Positions 41,869-50,827 of a DNA stretch of 64,000 bases are shown here, piece after piece. Each line of letters starts with the position of its first letter. Position 1 is the first letter of the stretch. The DNA is from an uncultured Siphonobacter sp. (lineage in GTDB: Bacteria; Bacteroidota; Bacteroidia; Cytophagales; Spirosomataceae). The stretch covers positions 102,957 to 166,956 of the forward strand of contig CAJYHS010000065.1 of NCBI GenBank assembly GCA_913774715.1, in the 5' to 3' direction. The translations under genes were made by a program, and so were the position numbers. Under the pieces are notes generated by a model, which worked only from the letters and a program-made list of their open reading frames with translations, was not told the DNA's origin and did not search any database.

Positions 41869-44538
41869 ATGATTGTAGAAAAAGTAAGACTTTCCCAACG
41901 TGCAGATAACAAAGGCTGGAAAAAGTGGGGGCCTTACCTCGCTGAACGCCAGTGGGGTACGGTACGAGAAGATTATTCATCCAATGGCGATGCCTGGAAT
42001 TTTTTCTCTCACGATACCGCTCGCAGCCGTGCCTACCGCTGGGGAGAAGACGGCATCGGTGGCATTTCTGATAACAAAGGCCACATCTGTTTTGCCTTCG
42101 CTTTCTGGAATCATAGAGATGGCATCCTTAAAGAACGTCTTTTTGGTTTGACTAACCCCGAGTCGAATCACGGTGAGGATGTCAAGGAGTTGTATTATTA
42201 CCTCGACTCTACACCGACGCACTCGTACATGAAAATGCTGTATAAATATCCGCAGCAGGCCTTTCCGTACGAGCAGATTTTACGGGAAAACCGGAATCGT
42301 AACCGTGAACAACCCGAATTCGAATTGATGGATACGGGCGTTTTCGACAATAATGAGTATTTCGACATGGAAATGGAATACGCAAAAGCGGACGAAAACG
42401 ACATTCTGATTCGATTGACGGTGCATAATCGCGGTCCTAAAGCGGCCCCTATCACAGTATTGCCTACGCTTTGGTTCAGAAATACCTGGATCTGGGGTTA
42501 CGAAAATTACAGCGTGCGACCCATGCTAACAGGTTATTCGAAATCGCTGATTGACGTTAATCATAAGATCCTCGGAAAATATAAGCTTTATATCGACGAC
42601 GCGGATTCGCTGCTTTTTTGCGAAAACGAAACCAATTTCGAACGCGTATTCAACAGTCCGAACTTCTCGCCTTATCCTAAAGATGGCATTAATGATTACG
42701 TCATTTCAGGGGGTAAAAAGAAGACCGTTAATCCTAATCATATTGGTACGAAGGCTTCGGCCAAGTTTACCCGTAAAGTACCCGCTGGCGAAAGCTTTAC
42801 GGTTCGTCTACGCTTTACCAATTACTCTAATCACGAGCCTTTCGAAGACTTCGATACCGTTTTTAACCAACGCCTTCAGGAGACAGACGAATATTACGAC
42901 GATCTTCAGAAAAATGTAAAAGATGCCGAACTAAAGAAAATTCAGCGTCAGGCCTATGCGGGCATGCTGTGGTCGAAGCAGTTTTATTATTACAACGTTA
43001 ATGAGTGGCTTAATGGCGATCCCGCTATGCCCAAACCGGCTCCTGAGCGAAAGTTTGGCCGGAACCGTACGTGGCGGCACATGTACACGGCGAACATTCT
43101 CTCCATGCCCGACAAGTGGGAATACCCCTGGTTTGCGGCCTGGGATCTGGCCTTCCACTGCGTGCCACTCGCCCGTTTGGACCCTGATTTTGCCAAGCGT
43201 CAGTTAGCGGTAGTGCTTCGGGAATATTATATGCACCCGAACGGCCAAATTCCAGCGTACGAATGGACGTTTTCGGACGTAAACCCGCCCGTACACGCCT
43301 GGGCCACCTGGAAAGTATACGAGATTGACAAGGAAATGAACGGGAAGGGAGACATTGGCTTCCTCGAACGCGTTTTCCATAAATTGCTGCTCAATTTTAC
43401 CTGGTGGGTTAACATCAAGGACGAACAGGGTAACAATATCTTCGGCGGTGGCTTCCTCGGCATGGATAATATTGGCGTGTTCGACCGTTCCGCTCAGTTA
43501 CCACTGGGCGGGCATCTGGAGCAGGCGGATGGTACGGGCTGGATGGCCATGTACACACTAAATATGCTTCGCATTGCCTGCGAAATCGCTCTCGAACGCC
43601 CTACGTACCAGGATATGGCTTCGAAGTTTTTCGAGCACTTCCTGCACATTGCTGGAGCTATGAAATCGTTGGGTCGTGAAGAAATCAGCCTTTGGGACGA
43701 AGACGATCAGTTCTATTACGATTTATTACACATTCCGAATGGTCCCAGTATGTTACTGAAACTCCGGTCAATGGTGGGTTTGATTCCCTTATTTGCCGTA
43801 GAGGTACTAGACCCCGATCTTCTGGAACGACTTCCTGATTTCAAACGTCGCGTGGAATGGGTATTAACCAACCGCCCGGATTTAGCTTCGCTGATTTCCC
43901 GCTGGTACGAGCCTGGTAAGGGCGAAACGCGTCTGCTGTCGATCATTCGTGGTCACCGGATGAAAATGATTCTGAAACGGGTATTTGACGAAGCCGAATT
44001 CCTTTCCGATCACGGTGTGCGTTCGCTTTCCAAATACTATGCCACGAACCCTTACGAGTTCCGGGTGGGTAATGAGGTGCTACGCGTCGCGTATACCCCT
44101 GCCGAAAGTACCGGAGCTATGTTTGGAGGTAACTCCAACTGGCGGGGTCCCGTGTGGTTCCCGATGAACTTCCTGATCGTCGATTCATTACTCAAATTCC
44201 ACCAGTACTACGGGGATGATTTCGAGATTGAATATCCGACGAATTCAGGACAACTGGTAACCATCAAGGAAGCCGCTTTGGGTGTGGCGGGTCGCTTGAT
44301 TAAAATCTTTACGCCCGATCCTGAAACGGGTTTACGTCCGTATCAGCATCACTACGACAAATTCAACACCGATCCCTATTTCAAAGACTGTCTGCAATTC
44401 TTTGAATACTTTAATGGAAATGACGGCTCTGGCTTAGGGGCCGCTCACCAAACGGGATGGACAGGTCTGGTAGCTGAATTGATTGAATATGTACATACGC
44501 TTCAGCAAACCGTCGAAGCGGAGACAGCCAAGTCTTAA
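41869..44538 (+). CDS. Glycoside hydrolase, GH63-type glucosidase
   Basis: An 889-residue cytoplasmic protein without signal peptide. It starts RLSQRADNKGWKKWGPYLAERQWGTVREDYS, a hallmark of the bacterial group related to mannosyl-oligosaccharide glucosidases (GH63/MGH1-like). The (alpha/alpha)6 barrel occupies roughly 370-880, with WEYPWFAAWDLAFHCVPLA, GFLGMDNIGVFDRS and NWRGPVWFPMNFLI. The substrate is probably an alpha-linked gluco-oligosaccharide. It converges on the fucosidase gene and shares an 18-bp perfect hairpin with it. Confidence 0.88.
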   Translation: MIVEKVRLSQRADNKGWKKWGPYLAERQWGTVREDYSSNGDAWNFFSHDTARSRAYRWGEDGIGGISDNKGHICFAFAFWNHRDGILKERLFGLTNPESNHGEDVKELYYYLDSTPTHSYMKMLYKYPQQAFPYEQILRENRNRNREQPEFELMDTGVFDNNEYFDMEMEYAKADENDILIRLTVHNRGPKAAPITVLPTLWFRNTWIWGYENYSVRPMLTGYSKSLIDVNHKILGKYKLYIDDADSLLFCENETNFERVFNSPNFSPYPKDGINDYVISGGKKKTVNPNHIGTKASAKFTRKVPAGESFTVRLRFTNYSNHEPFEDFDTVFNQRLQETDEYYDDLQKNVKDAELKKIQRQAYAGMLWSKQFYYYNVNEWLNGDPAMPKPAPERKFGRNRTWRHMYTANILSMPDKWEYPWFAAWDLAFHCVPLARLDPDFAKRQLAVVLREYYMHPNGQIPAYEWTFSDVNPPVHAWATWKVYEIDKEMNGKGDIGFLERVFHKLLLNFTWWVNIKDEQGNNIFGGGFLGMDNIGVFDRSAQLPLGGHLEQADGTGWMAMYTLNMLRIACEIALERPTYQDMASKFFEHFLHIAGAMKSLGREEISLWDEDDQFYYDLLHIPNGPSMLLKLRSMVGLIPLFAVEVLDPDLLERLPDFKRRVEWVLTNRPDLASLISRWYEPGKGETRLLSIIRGHRMKMILKRVFDEAEFLSDHGVRSLSKYYATNPYEFRVGNEVLRVAYTPAESTGAMFGGNSNWRGPVWFPMNFLIVDSLLKFHQYYGDDFEIEYPTNSGQLVTIKEAALGVAGRLIKIFTPDPETGLRPYQHHYDKFNTDPYFKDCLQFFEYFNGNDGSGLGAAHQTGWTGLVAELIEYVHTLQQTVEAETAKS

Positions 44539-44539
44539 T

Positions 44540-44580
44540 AACAAAAAGGCCTTTCCTAAATAAGGAAAGGCCTTTTTGTT
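44540..44580. terminator. Bidirectional terminator of the glucosidase and fucosidase genes
   Basis: A perfect 18-bp stem (44540-44557 with 44563-44580) and a 5-nt loop. The stem carries AAAAA on the left arm and TTTTT on the right, so it works in both directions. Its right end reaches into the fucosidase stop codon. Confidence 0.9.
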
Positions 44581-46333
44581 ACTGAATTTTAAAACCAACG
44601 ACATGTTGTAAACTAATTCCTTCGGGATAGGTGATCTGTAAGCCCTCTGCCGTTTGCTTCCAGTTTAGTTGCTTTTTTGATCCAAGTAATGCTACCGAGC
44701 GAATCGGTTTCTCCAGTAATCCTTTACTTTTCAAAGATTGAATGGTGATTACTTCTCCCGCTTTCGGCACGGTCATTCCGTACGCATAAACGCTTCCATC
44801 TTTTCCTGTAGTAAAACGAAAATCTTTCGTACTAAACTGAAATTCCGCGTGCCGTTTCCCCAATTTCCCACCGGGAAGATTTCGAAGTTTTGCGGGCTTA
44901 TCGGGGTTCTTGGGATCTTTTACTAACTCCCCTTCACCGTATTCCTTCCACGCTTGACTGCCGTAAATACCTTCTCCATTAATCCGCATCCAGGCTCCGA
45001 TTTCTTTCAACATCTGGGCACTTCCTTCGTCCATTCCACCATCGGGAGTCAGGGAAACACAAAGCGTAAGGTTACCATCCCGGGAAACGTATTCCAGTAG
45101 AGCCCGCACTACCATACCGGCATCGTAACAAAAATCAGGTTGGTAAAACCAGTCACCCACGGCCATATCAGCCATCCAGGGCTGATCGCTTTTAATCCCC
45201 TGAGGGTAGCTTCCTTCAAACGTTCGTCCAGCTCCGCGATTGGTGGGCAAAAACTTAACGATACTCAGCTTGTCCAGCTTTTTGCCTTTACTGCCTTTGT
45301 TATAAAAGTCAGCAACGACACGGGCTCCCGCATTACTCTTATAACCCGATCCACTCTTATATCCGCTGAAAGGTTGAGTACTGTTTCCATCGGTATAAAT
45401 AAAATCCGGGTCGTAGTGATCAACAACATCCTGGATTCGCAGAGCCCACTGCGTAGCATACCAGCGGGCGTAGGTTAAATGACTGCCAAAAATTCCCTGA
45501 TTCCCAAAAGCAATCGTTGGAATCGTAAACGCTTTACCTTCGTGAAAAAGGCTGTCGTATTGAATCGGAATCCCATATAACAAACGCGGATCCAGGCCTT
45601 CCCACCATTTTCCTTGTCCATCCGCCAGCGTAAGGGTTGCATCATAAGGCACTCCAGCTTTGGGGCCATTTTTATCTGCTCCAAAGGCATCCTGCCACCA
45701 CCACCAGGTATATTCATGATGAAAAGCTACCCCAAAACGCATATTTTGTTTTTGTAGCTCCTTTTTCCACAACGCTAAGAAGTCTTTCTTTGGGCCTACT
45801 TTCGTCGAATTCCAGGGATGATAAGTTGAGTTCCAGAGGTCGTAGTTATCGTGGTGCACGCCTACCACCAGAGCATACCGAAAACCCGCATCTTTGTAGG
45901 CTTTCACTAAATCCTCCGGGTTCCAGGCTTTAGGATTCCACTGGTGTAATACGTCCTTATACCCAAACTCGGAAGGGTGTCCAAAACGCTTCAGGTGATT
46001 GAGGTAAGGCTCGGTCCCTTCTTCGTATAAACGGCGGGCATACCAGTCACCGCTCTCCCCTGCCGCCTGCGGCCCCCAGTGAATGAAGATACCGAACTTT
46101 CCATCCCGCCACCAGTCAGGCTGACCGGGATAATTCTTATCAATGGATTCCCAATTCGGAGCGAAAGGTCCCGCTGCCATCGGAAAGTCCATCTGCACTT
46201 CCGGAAATTTTTCGGGATCATTAATAAAGCCTACCTGCTTCTTTTCTGAGGCTGGTATGGGAGGTAACAATTCCTGAGCCCAGCTATTACTAATCAGTAG
46301 TATAGTGAAGAATAAGAAAAGACGGTTTTTCAT
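44579..46333 (-). CDS. Alpha-L-fucosidase (GH29)
   Basis: A 584-residue exported protein with signal peptide 1-19 (ending SNSWAQ). The catalytic domain starts DWWRDGKFGIFIHWGPQAAG and includes ALVVGVHHDNYDLWNS and DPDFIYTDGNS, where the Asp of YTDG is the expected nucleophile. ANLTL-type NGNLTLCVSLTPDG closes the domain, and a C-terminal beta-domain follows. The acid/base residue cannot be assigned by eye. It cleaves terminal L-fucose from glycans in the periplasm or outside. Confidence 0.92.
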   Translation of the reverse strand: MKNRLFLFFTILLISNSWAQELLPPIPASEKKQVGFINDPEKFPEVQMDFPMAAGPFAPNWESIDKNYPGQPDWWRDGKFGIFIHWGPQAAGESGDWYARRLYEEGTEPYLNHLKRFGHPSEFGYKDVLHQWNPKAWNPEDLVKAYKDAGFRYALVVGVHHDNYDLWNSTYHPWNSTKVGPKKDFLALWKKELQKQNMRFGVAFHHEYTWWWWQDAFGADKNGPKAGVPYDATLTLADGQGKWWEGLDPRLLYGIPIQYDSLFHEGKAFTIPTIAFGNQGIFGSHLTYARWYATQWALRIQDVVDHYDPDFIYTDGNSTQPFSGYKSGSGYKSNAGARVVADFYNKGSKGKKLDKLSIVKFLPTNRGAGRTFEGSYPQGIKSDQPWMADMAVGDWFYQPDFCYDAGMVVRALLEYVSRDGNLTLCVSLTPDGGMDEGSAQMLKEIGAWMRINGEGIYGSQAWKEYGEGELVKDPKNPDKPAKLRNLPGGKLGKRHAEFQFSTKDFRFTTGKDGSVYAYGMTVPKAGEVITIQSLKSKGLLEKPIRSVALLGSKKQLNWKQTAEGLQITYPEGISLQHVVGFKIQ

Positions 46334-46513
46334 AAATCCAAGGTTTTAAAGACTCCTTATTTAGAAAAGAGGACTTTTCAGAACAACTCTACTTATTTTC
46401 CATTCTTACAAACCTGATTTACAATAGATTAAGATTGGTTTATGAATGATATCATTAGTACTGAACTACGGAAAATCCCTAAGACTACTCCTGAGTAAAG
46501 CGGGTACAACAAA

Positions 46514-46550
46514 AAAGCGTCCTTCTCCGAAGAAAAGGACGCTTTCCACA
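46514..46550 (-). terminator. Terminator of purH
   Basis: A perfect 11-bp stem (46514-46524 with 46535-46545) with a 10-nt loop. On the minus strand it is followed by TTTTTTG. It begins about 20 bp past the purH stop. Confidence 0.87.
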
Positions 46551-46567
46551 AAAGTGGATATTATCTG

Positions 46568-48103
46568 TTAATGTTTGAAGTGACGAACGCCCGTGAAGAC
46601 CATCGCCAGTCCATTATCATTACAATAGGTAATGGAGTCCTGGTCACGAACTGAACCACCGGGCTGAACCACTGCCGTAATACCCGCCTTATGAGCAATC
46701 TCCACGCAATCCGCGAAGGGGAAGAATGCGTCAGAAGCCATTACCGCACCGTTCAGATCAAAGCCGAATTCAGCCGCTTTAGCAATGGCTTGTTTCAGGG
46801 CATCTACGCGGGAGGTTTGACCTACGCCACTAGCCAGCAACTGGTTTTCTTTTGCCAGAACGATGGTATTTGATTTCGTGTGCTTACAAACTTTCAGAGC
46901 AAACTCCAGAGCTTTGTATTCGCTTTCGGTCGGGGCTTTCTCCGTCTTGGGCGACATTTCCGCTGCCGTTTCTGCTACGTTATCTTTATCCTGAACCAAC
47001 ACACCATTCAAAATAGTCTTGAACATCTGCTTCGTAGGCTGTACTACATTACGCTTCAGCAGAATACGATTCTTTTTAGACTTCAGCAGGTCGATTGCAT
47101 CCTGATCAAATTCAGGAGCAATCAGGATTTCCATGAACAGTTTGTTCAGTTCTTCCGCTACGGCCAAGTCTACTTTTGCATTGGTAGCTACTACGCCACC
47201 AAACGCTGAAACCGGATCACAAGAGAGGGCATTCAGATACGCTTCTTTCGCCGTAGGAGCCGTAGCAATACCGCAGGCGTTGGTGTGCTTGATGATTACA
47301 AACGTAGTGTCCGTGAATTCATCAATCAATTGTACAGAGGCGTCAACATCAACCAGGTTATTGTATGAAAGTTCTTTTCCGTTCAATTGCTCGAACATAC
47401 CTTTCAGATCACCATAGAATGTTGCTGACTGATGAGGGTTTTCACCGTACCGTAATGAATTAGCAGGTAATTGCTTGAAGTTAAAAATATCAGCGGCACG
47501 ACCCGTATACGTCTGACCGGCAAACCACTGATAAATCGCCGAATCATACTGAGAGGTAACGCCGAATGCCAACGTAGCAAAGTAACGACGTAACTCCAGG
47601 CTGGTCGTAGCCTGGTGCTCAGATAAGATGCGAAGTAACTCCGCATATTGAGCACGGCTGGATACGATCAGAACGTCTTCGAAGTTTTTAGCCGCTCCAC
47701 GAATCAGAGAAATACCACCGATGTCAATTTTCTCAATGATTTCGTCCGTTGAACCACCCGCTGCTACGGTTTCCTCGAAAGGATATAAATCAACAACCAC
47801 CAGATCGATTGGGGAGATTTCGTACTGCTCAGCCGTTTTAACGTCATCCTCATTATCACGACGGTACAGAATACCACCGAAAATCTTAGGGTGTAACGTT
47901 TTTACGCGACCACCGAAAATAGAGGGATAACTCGTCAGTTCTTCCACGGGAGTTACGGGAATTCCCATTTCCTCGATGAATGACTGGGTACCTCCCGTTG
48001 AATACAATTTAACGCCCTGAGCGTGCAGAGATTCAACAATAGGAGCTAAGCCTTCCTTATGGAATACAGATAGAAGAGCGGAAGTGATTTTCTTGTGCGA
48101 CAT
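46568..48103 (-). CDS. purH: Bifunctional AICAR transformylase / IMP cyclohydrolase
   Basis: A 511-residue enzyme for the last two steps of IMP synthesis. The N-terminal MGS-like cyclohydrolase domain (1-about 195) has LYSTGGTQSFIEE, GRVKTLHPKIFGGIL and DLVVVDLYPFEET. The C-terminal AICARFT domain has LRYGENPHQSATFY, IKHTNACGIA and SDAFFPFADCVEIA. The length is typical. It is a single gene downstream of the tRNA-Cys unit. Confidence 0.97.
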   Translation of the reverse strand: MSHKKITSALLSVFHKEGLAPIVESLHAQGVKLYSTGGTQSFIEEMGIPVTPVEELTSYPSIFGGRVKTLHPKIFGGILYRRDNEDDVKTAEQYEISPIDLVVVDLYPFEETVAAGGSTDEIIEKIDIGGISLIRGAAKNFEDVLIVSSRAQYAELLRILSEHQATTSLELRRYFATLAFGVTSQYDSAIYQWFAGQTYTGRAADIFNFKQLPANSLRYGENPHQSATFYGDLKGMFEQLNGKELSYNNLVDVDASVQLIDEFTDTTFVIIKHTNACGIATAPTAKEAYLNALSCDPVSAFGGVVATNAKVDLAVAEELNKLFMEILIAPEFDQDAIDLLKSKKNRILLKRNVVQPTKQMFKTILNGVLVQDKDNVAETAAEMSPKTEKAPTESEYKALEFALKVCKHTKSNTIVLAKENQLLASGVGQTSRVDALKQAIAKAAEFGFDLNGAVMASDAFFPFADCVEIAHKAGITAVVQPGGSVRDQDSITYCNDNGLAMVFTGVRHFKH

Positions 48104-48211
48104 GGATTCGTCGATTAAAACTCAGTTTGCAGTTTCGAGTTTACAGGTGGGCGAAGCTCAATCCTTAAACTCCTTGCCAATGGCTACTACTTCCCAAAAG
48201 AATTGTGCATG

Positions 48212-48246
48212 AATAAAAAAACCCCGAGTATAGCTCAGGGATTTTT
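48212..48246 (-). terminator. Terminator of tRNA-Cys
   Basis: On the minus strand, ATCCCTGAG pairs with CTCGGGG and is followed by seven T, starting a few bases after the 3' end of the tRNA. Confidence 0.8.
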
Positions 48247-48251
48247 TAGGG

Positions 48252-48322
48252 AGGTACCAAGCGGATTCGAACCGCTGTAGGAGGTTTTGCAGACCTCAGC
48301 CTAGCCTCTCGGCCATGGTACC
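48252..48322 (-). tRNA. tRNA-Cys (GCA)
   Basis: A 71-nt cloverleaf on the minus strand. The 7-bp acceptor stem is GGTACCA / TGGTACC, followed by discriminator U, the expected identity base for Cys. The anticodon loop CTGCAAA gives GCA. The T arm is GCGGTTCGAATCCGC. CCA is not encoded. Confidence 0.96.
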
Positions 48323-48360
48323 TTGTTATTTTCTCAAAAGCCTTTCCGCTCTTGAGGCTG

Positions 48361-48393
48361 CAAAAATAGGGCGAAATTTGTGCCTTTCGGCAA
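48361..48393 (-). promoter_or_regulatory. Probable promoter of tRNA-Cys
   Basis: On the minus strand, TTG (complement of 48391-48393) and TATTTTTG (48361-48368) are 22 bp apart. The -7 box is about 38 bp before the tRNA 5' end. Confidence 0.5.
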
Positions 48394-48651
48394 TTTCAGG
48401 TCTTTTTTTTACTTATTTCTTTTAAATTTTTCTATAAAATACTGATTAACAAATATTTAACTATAAATAATTTCATTACGTAGATACGTCGATTTATTAG
48501 ATCTCCTGCTCGGTTACCTTCTGACTAATTTGATTCCGCAAAAAGAGACGCGATAACTCGACGTCTCTACGAAAACCCACTTTCAGCAAATGATCAGCGT
48601 TTTGAACGATTATAACTGATACGAGCGTAGTTCATTAATACCTAATAAAGA
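48394..48651. other. Gene-free spacer between tRNA-Cys and rpsA
   Basis: About 260 bp of AT-rich DNA. I find no coding frame, RNA gene or repeat here beyond the flanking promoter and terminator. Confidence 0.6.
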
Positions 48652-48676
48652 AGGGCGAGCCTTTCGGCCCGCCCTG
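48652..48676 (-). terminator. Terminator of rpsA
   Basis: On the minus strand, AGGGCGGGCC-GAAA-GGCTCGCCCT forms a GC-rich stem (one G-U pair) with a GNRA tetraloop, followed by TCTTTATT, 30 bp beyond the rpsA stop. Confidence 0.8.
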
Positions 48677-48705
48677 TCTTAAGCGTTATTGAATCGCTTG
48701 AGGAA

Positions 48706-50484
48706 TTAGTTTCCGCGTTCCATTTGCTCTTTCAGAGCAGCCAGAGCGTCCAGATCGCCAAGAGTAGATTTTTCAGCAGCAGCCGTTGTATTGGTTTTCT
48801 CAACCGCTTTCTGCGTCTTCTTCTTCTCTTCAACTTTCACTTCTTCCTTCGCATCACTCCAGATTTTAGAGTGAGATACAACGATACGACGTTCTTCTTT
48901 GTGGAATTCAATTACTTTGAAGTCGATAGACTCACCTACTTCAGCATTTGAACCATCTTCTTTCGCTAATTGCTTGATTGGAGCTTGTCCTTCGATACCG
49001 TAAGGAAGCTCGATTTGAGCTAACTTGTCAGACTTAGCAATGATCGTTCCTTTGTGTACAGAACCGATCGTGAAGATGTTCTCGAAAGTATCCCATGGGT
49101 TTTCTTCGAGTTGTTTGTGGCCTAATGAAAGACGACGGTTTTCAGCGTCGAGTTCCAGAACAACCACATCCATTTTGTCACCTACTTTCGTGTACTCAGA
49201 AGGATGCTTGATTTTGCGAGTCCAAGACAGGTCAGAAACGTGAACCAGACCATCGATTCCTTCTTCCATTTCCAGGAACAGGCCGAAGTTAGTCAGGTTA
49301 CGTACCGTTCCTGAATGTTTCGTACCAGGAGCGTATTTAGACAACAGCTCTGTACGAGTCCAGGGATCAGCCGTCAGTTGTTTGATACCTAAAGACATCT
49401 TGCGTTCAGCACGGTCGATCGTCAGTACTACTGCTTCGATTTCGTCACCTACTTTCAGGAAGTCCTGAGGATTACGTAGATGCTGAGACCATGACATTTC
49501 TGACACGTGAATCAGACCTTCTACGCCAGGCTGAACTTCTAAGAACGCACCGTAATCGGCTACGTTCACGATTTTGCCTTTCACGCGGGCACCTGGTTCT
49601 ACTTCGGCAGGAAGTGCTTCCCAAGGATGAGCAGTCAGTTGCTTCATGCCGAGAGAGATACGCTTCTTGTCTTCGTCGAAGTCCAGAACAACCACCTGAA
49701 TGCGTTGGTCCAATTTGAGGACTTCGCTTGGGTGGTTGATACGACCCCAAGAGATATCGGTAATGTGCAGCAGACCATCTACACCACCCAGATCGATGAA
49801 TACACCGAAGTTGGTCATGTTTTTGATCACGCCTTCAAGTACCTGACCTTTTTCCAGGTTCGTCAGGATTTGCTGACGTTGCTGCTCGAGGTCTTTCTCG
49901 ATAAGGACTTTGTGAGAAACGACTACGTTATCATTAGCGTAGTTGATTTTCACAACTTTTACCTCCATACGCTTGCCAACGAAGATATCGAAGTCACGGA
50001 TGGGTTTAACGTCAATTTGAGAACCGGGTAAGAAGGCCTCCACACCGTAGATATCTACGATCAGACCACCTTTCGTCCGACGCTTCACAAAACCATCGAT
50101 TACGAGGTCTTGATCCAGAGCTTTCTGAATATTATCCCAGGCAGTGATTACCTTCGCTTTCTTACGAGAAAGGATCAGCTGACCGTTAGGATCTTCCTGA
50201 TTTTCAATATACACTTCCACTTCATCACCAGCTTTCAGCTCGGGCATGTCGCGGAATTCAGCACGGGGAACCATCCCGTCTGATTTGAAACCAATGTTTA
50301 AGATTACTTCACGATCCGTAACTCCAACAACGGTACCTTTAACAACTTCTTTCTCAGCTACCTGACTCAGCGTACCTTCGTACAGAGCAGCTAATTCATC
50401 ACGCTCAGCTTTAGAGTAACCACTACCAAAGCCGCGATTGTCCGCGTGATCCCAATCAAAATCAGTTACTTGTGGTTTTGCCAT
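48706..50484 (-). CDS. rpsA: 30S ribosomal protein S1
   Basis: A 592-residue protein with at least five clear S1/OB repeats (for example GQVLEGVIKNMTNFGVFIDLGGVDGLLHITDISWGR and its successors near 295, 380 and 465), plus one or two weaker ones at the ends. S1 bridges mRNA to the 30S subunit. In Bacteroidota, Shine-Dalgarno sequences are rare and S1 matters for A-rich leaders. The C-terminal tail (about 550-592) is Lys/Glu-rich. A TACCTTTG promoter box lies about 90 bp upstream. Confidence 0.97.
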   Translation of the reverse strand: MAKPQVTDFDWDHADNRGFGSGYSKAERDELAALYEGTLSQVAEKEVVKGTVVGVTDREVILNIGFKSDGMVPRAEFRDMPELKAGDEVEVYIENQEDPNGQLILSRKKAKVITAWDNIQKALDQDLVIDGFVKRRTKGGLIVDIYGVEAFLPGSQIDVKPIRDFDIFVGKRMEVKVVKINYANDNVVVSHKVLIEKDLEQQRQQILTNLEKGQVLEGVIKNMTNFGVFIDLGGVDGLLHITDISWGRINHPSEVLKLDQRIQVVVLDFDEDKKRISLGMKQLTAHPWEALPAEVEPGARVKGKIVNVADYGAFLEVQPGVEGLIHVSEMSWSQHLRNPQDFLKVGDEIEAVVLTIDRAERKMSLGIKQLTADPWTRTELLSKYAPGTKHSGTVRNLTNFGLFLEMEEGIDGLVHVSDLSWTRKIKHPSEYTKVGDKMDVVVLELDAENRRLSLGHKQLEENPWDTFENIFTIGSVHKGTIIAKSDKLAQIELPYGIEGQAPIKQLAKEDGSNAEVGESIDFKVIEFHKEERRIVVSHSKIWSDAKEEVKVEEKKKTQKAVEKTNTTAAAEKSTLGDLDALAALKEQMERGN

Positions 50485-50575
50485 AATAAGAATTTGGCTC
50501 GCCCTGGATACATCAGCCGACCGGGCGAAGAGCCTGCTGAACTTTAGTGAATCCGCCTTTTCTAAAAACGGAACG

Positions 50576-50583
50576 CAAAGGTA
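50576..50583 (-). promoter_or_regulatory. -7 promoter element of rpsA
   Basis: Minus-strand TACCTTTG, a match to TAnnTTTG, gives a leader of roughly 85 nt. No well-spaced TTG is present. Confidence 0.45.
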
Positions 50584-50827
50584 ACTCTTTTTACTGATAA
50601 TGAGCGAGTAATATTCAAAAAAAGCGTTGTTTTTTTTACCGTCCTACCCCTTGCCCATTCTTCTCCTTTGGGGTGCCACTCAACCAGTAAACGGAGTTCT
50701 CTACACGTCAAATCATTCGATCCTCAGCAGGTAAGTACATGACAGCCCTTGCACTTCAATAAATAATATTTGTAATTACTAAAGTACCATAACAATCTCC
50801 TAACGATTACTTCCTCTTCATTTTATC
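50584..50827. other. Intergenic region between divergent rpsA and susC
   Basis: About 240 bp. It must hold the susC promoter, but I find no TTG/TAnnTTTG pair with acceptable spacing. No small gene or repeat is visible. Confidence 0.5.
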